From Prorocentrum cordatum (lineage: Eukaryota > Sar > Dinophyceae > Prorocentrales > Prorocentraceae): 64,000 bases of DNA. The stretch covers positions 819,908 to 883,907 of the forward strand of contig CAUYUJ010012558.1 of assembly GCA_963575745.1 (NCBI GenBank), read 5' to 3'. A program made the position numbers and the translations under genes. Below the pieces are notes generated by a model, which made no database searches, was not told the DNA's origin, and saw only the letters and a list, made by a program, of their open reading frames with translations. Shown in pieces: positions 59,429-64,000 of the stretch. Position 1 is the first letter of the stretch, and every line of letters begins with the position of its first letter.

Positions 59429-59441
59429 AAACTTACGGCGA

Positions 59442-59658
59442 AGAACTTTTGCTGAAGGGGTCGCGGCAGCGGTCCCGGCGACACGCTATGCTTTGCCAGC
59501 GGGTAGCGTGTCGCTCCGCTCCGCGGGACGGGAGCCTGGGCAAAGCTCGGAACGTTGACGTTCGGGGACCCGGCCGTGGCTAGCGTGTCGCTCAGAAGCG
59601 TGGGGGGGCCAGAGCCCCGGGGCGACACGCTCGCTGTCCAAAAGTTCCCGACCGCAAC
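59442..59658. repeat. Inverted-repeat element, copy 2, upstream of SDR exon 1
   Basis: Shares GAACTTTTGCTSA, TAGCGTGTCGCTCCGCTCCG, GGCAAAGCTCGGAACGTTGA-like words and CAAAAGTTCCCGACCG with copy 1. Confidence 0.75.
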
Positions 59659-59722
59659 CTTTCGGAGGTCCGCGCGGATGTCGTGGATCCGCGCTGGACC
59701 CACATCCCTGGCGCGCTCCGCC

Positions 59723-60005
59723 AAGGTTTTTCATCCCGAACAGTTTTTGGGCGGTCCTGGGGCCCGGTACGCGGTAAGGGCCCCGAGATCCGAATTGACT
59801 CCAAGAACTTCCGTCGTGATTTGCCCCGAGCAGGAGCAAAACAAACCACAAACTTTCAACCAATACTGTCGGAGGTCCGCGCAGCTTTCTTGGATCGGCC
59901 CCGGACCGCCCTGCCCGAGCGCGCCAGGGGCGGCGCCGGAGGCGCCGACAGGGGATTCCAGCGCCGATCCAAGAAGTCCGCGCGGAGCTCCGAATTCTCA
60001 TGTTT
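59723..60005. repeat. Dispersed repeat copy 2 with large inverted repeat
   Basis: See 57958-58250. The inverted-repeat half is 59869-59993. A third half-copy of the arm is at 59656-59705. Confidence 0.85.
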
Positions 60006-60097
60006 ACGCAATTTGGTTTCCTTCTGGGTTGATCTCGGGGGAGGCCTCTGCTCCTTCCACTGACATGCGCCGCTTTTCCGCCGTTGGAATCGAGCCT

Positions 60098-60152
60098 CCT
60101 TCGAAGACAGAGGACGACCTTCTGAGAGGCCGCCTCTGTCCTCGAAGAAGGC
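60098..60152. repeat. Short inverted repeat
   Basis: CCTTCGAAGACAGAGGACG and CGCCTCTGTCCTCGAAGAAGG form a hairpin of about 20-bp arms. Confidence 0.7.
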
Positions 60153-61360
60153 CTGGAGAACTGGTGCGAGGGTCGCAGGCACTCCGAGCCTTCTGAGGAG
60201 GCCCGCCCCCTCGGCCTTGCCCCCTTGGGCTCGCCGCCGAGGTCTGCTTCCGCCGCCTTTTTTGCCGGCCTTCCGCCGGCCCTCCGCCGAAGGCGAGACA
60301 CGGCGAAGGCGAGGCCCTCCCCCGTGGCGACCCACGTGCGCGAGCGGGCGCGAGTACGAGCTCGAGGCGGCGGCGCTCTCCGACGAGGCGACAGGGAGGG
60401 GAACGCGTGGGTCTGGAATCCCGCCGACATCGGCGCGTTCCCTCCAAACGCAGACCACGGCATCCCCCAGCCCAGATCTCTGGCGATGTGCTGTTCAGTT
60501 TTCCCTTGAGTTCGGCCTCTGGGGTCCGTCGTCGGGCAGAAGGACCAACAAACATGGTCGGGATCTCCAGACCGCGGAGCGGAGGACGTCTGAGAGCACG
60601 GTGGAAAGCGACCGACGTTGCGGGCCTGCAGCCCATACGCACACAGCCCAGACTTCCGACGTCCTGATCTGTCTCACACCGGACGTCCTTCCTCGAGTTT
60701 GGCCTCTGGGAGGTCCTCTCCGGGCTCCGCGCACAATTGGTAGGCTATGCAGGATGGAAGACTCGTCCTGAGGTAACGTATTGCGCAACGCATGACGTCG
60801 GAGGTCAAGGAGCCTCCTAACCCTTCTCCATGGACCACCATGCTGGCAGGCCGGGTCCTTACTTGATGCGCCTGCTCTAGACTTCGAGCTTCCAGGGACA
60901 GCGGCGAAGCAAAGGCCTGGTGTCTCTTTTCACGACGCGGGCCTCCCCCCCCCGAGCTTTCGACACAATTTGATTTCGCCGCTGGGATCCGGGACCGGCC
61001 ATGTGCGGCGCCACAATTGGCGCCCGTTGATTTATTCGCAACCGGCACGGGAGGCGCATGAATTTCAGCGCGCTGGCAGGCCAGTTTCTCATGCGATGCC
61101 ACCACCCCAGGGATCCCGTATTGAAACAGTCAGAACATCGCATGACTGGGGCTGCAAACCTCGATAGCACCAGGGGTAGATCAGACATCCGGCGACTCGA
61201 ATTGTTCAAACTCTGGGCCCCTGGGCTCCATCGACGGCTTCCCTGAGGCCAGTCTTCATCCGGAGTCGTTACTAGATAGGTCCGGAAAGCGCGCCAGGAA
61301 AACAGATAAACAAATTTACTTGATTTCTTCCGACGCAAGGGGATGCGAGGTGCCCTGATC
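60153..61360. other. Upstream region, no gene recognised
   Basis: Unique sequence with several open frames on both strands (for example 60217-60771 + and 60877-61392 -), none similar to a protein I know. Confidence 0.35.
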
Positions 61361-61364
61361 CCCC

Positions 61365-61530
61365 GTCTACACGCAAGGGAGACCCCGCGCAAGAGTCACC
61401 TGTGGTGCGTGGCCTGCCCAACGCCGCACGCGCACGCGACAGTGGCAACCCGCGTGTTTGGGATTGTTTTGGGCACCCCCCGAAACTCACGCACCAGAGG
61501 TCACTCCAGCGCAACACTCACACGCGTAGC
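61365..61530. repeat. Relative of the SDR intron-1 introner
   Basis: CTACACGCAAGGG, AAGAGTCACC-TGTGGTGCG and CGCACCAGAGGTCACTCC match the order and words of the 150-bp intron at 59120-59269. Confidence 0.6.
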
Positions 61531-62135
61531 CGAACGTTACCTTCGGGGGTGACCAACAGCCTTTACAGCACAACACCTTCTGGGGACATGAAAGCGGGCA
61601 ATGACCCAGGAACAGACCCAGCGAGCGCAGGCCCGAAAATACTGCGGCCTCAACACCCTCTCTAGAACCGAGCACGCGCAATTCCGCACATCGATTTGGC
61701 ATGGTGGCGGTTGCGACCACCCTCCGAACCCCCAGACGCTATTCAGAGCTTCCCCGTCTGAGCCCGTCTGTGCCCCGTCTGGGGCTTTTTGAGAACGAGC
61801 ACGATGGTGGGCCTTTTGTTTGCACTGGGGGCCTCCTGGGAATCCCGGAGGCCCCCAGCCCACCCTTGAGATCCGACGAGGCGAAACAATACTCGTCGCG
61901 GAGATGTCAATATGCGCATCTCGTGCTCCCGTCTCGTCTCGCTGAGGAACTCTGCATGCGCGCATCTGGGTGTAAGACCGATTCCACATGGACGACGGGC
62001 GCGACAGCGACGACGGCGAACACGACAACTTCAGTGACGTCGTCCTCCTCCTCCTCCTCCTTCAGGGGAAACGAGGGAAGCACAAGTGGAAGAACGAGGG
62101 AACATTGGACCAACTAACGAAAACAAAACACGGAA
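61531..62135. other. Spacer, no gene seen
   Basis: Unique-looking, with a minus-strand open frame 61537-62028 of no known similarity and a short (TCC)n at 62044-62064. Confidence 0.35.
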
Positions 62136-62139
62136 TTAA

Positions 62140-62700
62140 ACTGAACGTGATCTGAGTGTGAGCGAGTCTGAATAAATCTGAATACGAATATGGCTGAGTT
62201 TGTGTGTGAGTGGGTCTAGGTATGTGAGTATTAGTACGAGTGGGCCTGAGTATGAGTAAGTCTGAATCTGAATGAGCATGAGCGAAGATGGGTCTGTGTG
62301 GGTGAGTTTGAGTGTGAGCAGATACGGGAAATCGTGGATGAATGCGAGTGTGAGTCTTCGTGGTCCGACCACGAGTGGATCTGCCGACGTGTGAATATGA
62401 GGGTGGGTGGGTCTGAGGATGGGTGTCTGGGTGTGAGGAAATCTGAGTGTGAGTGAGTCTGTATATGGGTACGATGAGTACGAGTCTGAGTATGAGGGAG
62501 TCCGAATACGGGTAAGTTTGAGCATCAGTTAGTCTAGTTGTGGGTGAATTGAGTGAAGCCCGGGTTTGAATTAGTCTGAGTGTGAGTAAGCCTGTGTGAG
62601 CGAGTCTGCAAGTGAGTGGGTCAAAGTGTGAGCGAGTCTGGGTACGAGTGAGTCTGACTATGGTTGGGTCTGGATATGATGAGTGTGTCTGCGTCTGAGT
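62140..62700 (+). repeat. GAGTGTGAGTGAGTCT minisatellite, left block
   Basis: Variable 6-11-bp units of TGAGTGTGAG/TGAGTCTGAG. Confidence 0.9.
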
Positions 62701-62744
62701 GAAGAAAAAGAGGGTAGTGAGTGCGGTCCGGAGGCGTCTAGGTA

Positions 62745-63200
62745 TCACCAAATCCACAGACAAGTCTGGGGGGCCGAAACGGGCAAACCACCTGAGCCAT
62801 CCCCACAATGTGGGCGCGAACGGGCTCGTGAAATACTCCCTCGCGGCTCCACTTTGGGATGCTGAGACCAGCGCCTCGCCTGAGACGTCCCGACAACTTG
62901 CTTTGAAAGCAAAAAGATGCTGCGTACCCAAACCAACAAGCCGCCCGAGACATCCCAAAAGCTGGGCGCGAACGGGCCCGTGCAATACCCCCTCGCGGCG
63001 CCCCCTTGGAGTGCTGAAACCAGCGCCTCGCCTGAGACATCCTCCCACTCTGCTCTGAAAGCACAGGATGCTGAGCACCCAGTCAGGCAAACCGCCTGAA
63101 ACATCCCCACAATCTGGGAACGAATGGGCCCGTGCAATACCTCCTGGCGGTTCCCCCTTGGGGTGCTGAAACCTGCGCCTCGCACGAGACGTCCTGACAG
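62745..63200 (-). repeat. Tandem triplication, about 165-bp unit
   Basis: Three units share AACGGGCCCGTGCAATACC, CCCCTTGGGGTGCTGAAACC, AGCGCCTCGCCTGAGAC and GCTCTGAAAGCA. The period is a multiple of three, so the minus strand keeps a 55-residue peptide repeat open. Confidence 0.85.
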
Positions 63201-63400
63201 TCTGTGTGCGTGAGTGATTCGACATACGAACGAGTTTGATTGAGGAAGTGGTGCGATTGAGTCTGAGTGGTGTAGAGTGAGTCTGAATATGAGTGAGTCT
63301 GTGTGCGTGGGTTCGAGAATGAGTACGCGCTTGAGTCTGAGTGTGAGTGAGTCTGAGTATGAGCGAGTCTGAGTGCGAGTGAGTCTGAGCGTGATGAGGG
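63201..63400 (+). repeat. GAGTGTGAGTGAGTCT minisatellite, right block
   Basis: Continuation of the left block after the 165-bp units. Confidence 0.9.
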
Positions 63401-63839
63401 AGTGTGAGGAGGACGAGAAGGAGGCAAGCTGAGGAGGAGGGAGAAAGAGTCGGCGCGGTATGAGCAAACACAAAAAACTATCTGAAGATATGGGGGATGA
63501 TACATCGTCGACAATCACGACGGGATCCACGGATCACATCTCTCCGCTGCATTTTGCGAGCCGGATCGGCTCGTGGTGTCCTCAGGACCCCGGAAATTTC
63601 TTCCGCGCGCAAGTTTGGAGGGGAGGAGGGGGAGCGGGCACAGCAGCACGATGACAAACTCGGCGACGCAAACGTCAAGCCACTGAGCTACCTCAAATGG
63701 CGCCCAACCACATCGACGATCTGTCTTGCGAGAGATGCCGAATATCAATGACGCTCTGACATTCACAATTCGTGGCCAACGACCGTGGACGCACCGTGAA
63801 TTCCAAAACCTGCAGTGGCCCGGGACTCGGGTGGAGGGG
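63401..63839. other. Spacer, no gene seen
   Basis: Unique sequence with short open frames only. Confidence 0.35.
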
Positions 63840-63935
63840 GACAGGAGGACGAGGAAGAGGGAGGAGGAGGAGGAGGAGGAGGAGGAGGAGGAGGAGGAGG
63901 AGGAGGAGGAGGAGGAGGAGGAGGAGGAGAAGGAG
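63840..63935 (+). repeat. (GGA)n microsatellite
   Basis: Near-pure GGA run. Confidence 0.95.
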
Positions 63936-64000
63936 GACAGACAGACGAGACTAATGCTCACACGTCCAGTGTGGACCTCGCGGCCCCAGGGCTCGAAACT

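Noticed and set aside
62062-63471. 469-codon open frame on the minus strand
   Set aside because: It consists of minisatellite and the 165-bp triplication, whose period is a multiple of three; other frames are open too.

Overview
This window looks like nuclear DNA of a dinoflagellate, possibly Prorocentrum-like; the species cannot be fixed from the sequence. The evidence is: intron ends inferred from protein continuity with GC or GT donors, bounded by short direct repeats and often carrying terminal inverted repeats (introner-like); a degenerate copia-type pol and a tyrosine-recombinase-type retroelement resembling those I recall from dinoflagellates; a spliced-leader-like stretch; and very heavy loading with micro-, mini- and satellite repeats. 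One 100-base run of N (50696-50795) marks a scaffold join. I recognised no rRNA, tRNA or CRISPR array.

Layout. 1-5.1 kb: decayed Ty1/copia-like element, minus strand, cut by the window edge. 5.97-59.4 kb, minus strand: one short-chain dehydrogenase/reductase (SDR, DHRS1-like) gene in at least ten small exons. Exons 1-7 lie at 59.4-52.1 kb and exons 8-10 at 7.7-6.0 kb, in correct N-to-C order and one copy each, so intron 7 is about 44.4 kb. Everything from 7.7 to 52.1 kb sits inside that intron, subject to the scaffold gap being joined correctly.

Inside intron 7, a CAT-type microsatellite (8.7-10.66 and 33.8-34.2 kb) has been split by a DIRS-like retrotransposon (10666-33777, minus strand). 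Its A1 ... B1-A2-B2 split direct repeats, gag-like ORF, RT and recombinase-like region are recognisable. That retroelement is itself split inside its RT/RNase H region by a 16.7-kb insertion (14274-30986) flanked by a 7-bp target duplication (CCTGAGG/CCTCAGG). The insertion has AT-rich subterminal repeat blocks in inverted orientation at its two ends. It carries about seven genes, partitioned by arrays of a 12-bp unit (CGATGAGTTTCC) that point inward from both ends. The cargo includes a transposase-like protein, a methyltransferase-like protein and several unknown proteins. Two cargo genes share introns built around the same CCCATGGG-centred palindrome. This is the best candidate for an undescribed system in the window: a large cargo-carrying mobile element.

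34-52 kb: mostly tandem repeats (AT-rich minisatellite, ~280-bp satellite, ~720-bp triplication, arrays of AAGACGGCCC type, a GCTGAG hexamer array). A compact two-exon gene for a secreted three-PDZ protein (42615-44427, minus) is embedded here. Its single intron is a 194-bp inverted-repeat element with a perfect 5-bp target duplication; a second 194-bp copy lies in SDR intron 3. 59.4-64 kb: upstream of the SDR gene, duplicated inverted-repeat elements, a GAGTGTGAGT minisatellite and a 165-bp triplication, with no convincing gene.
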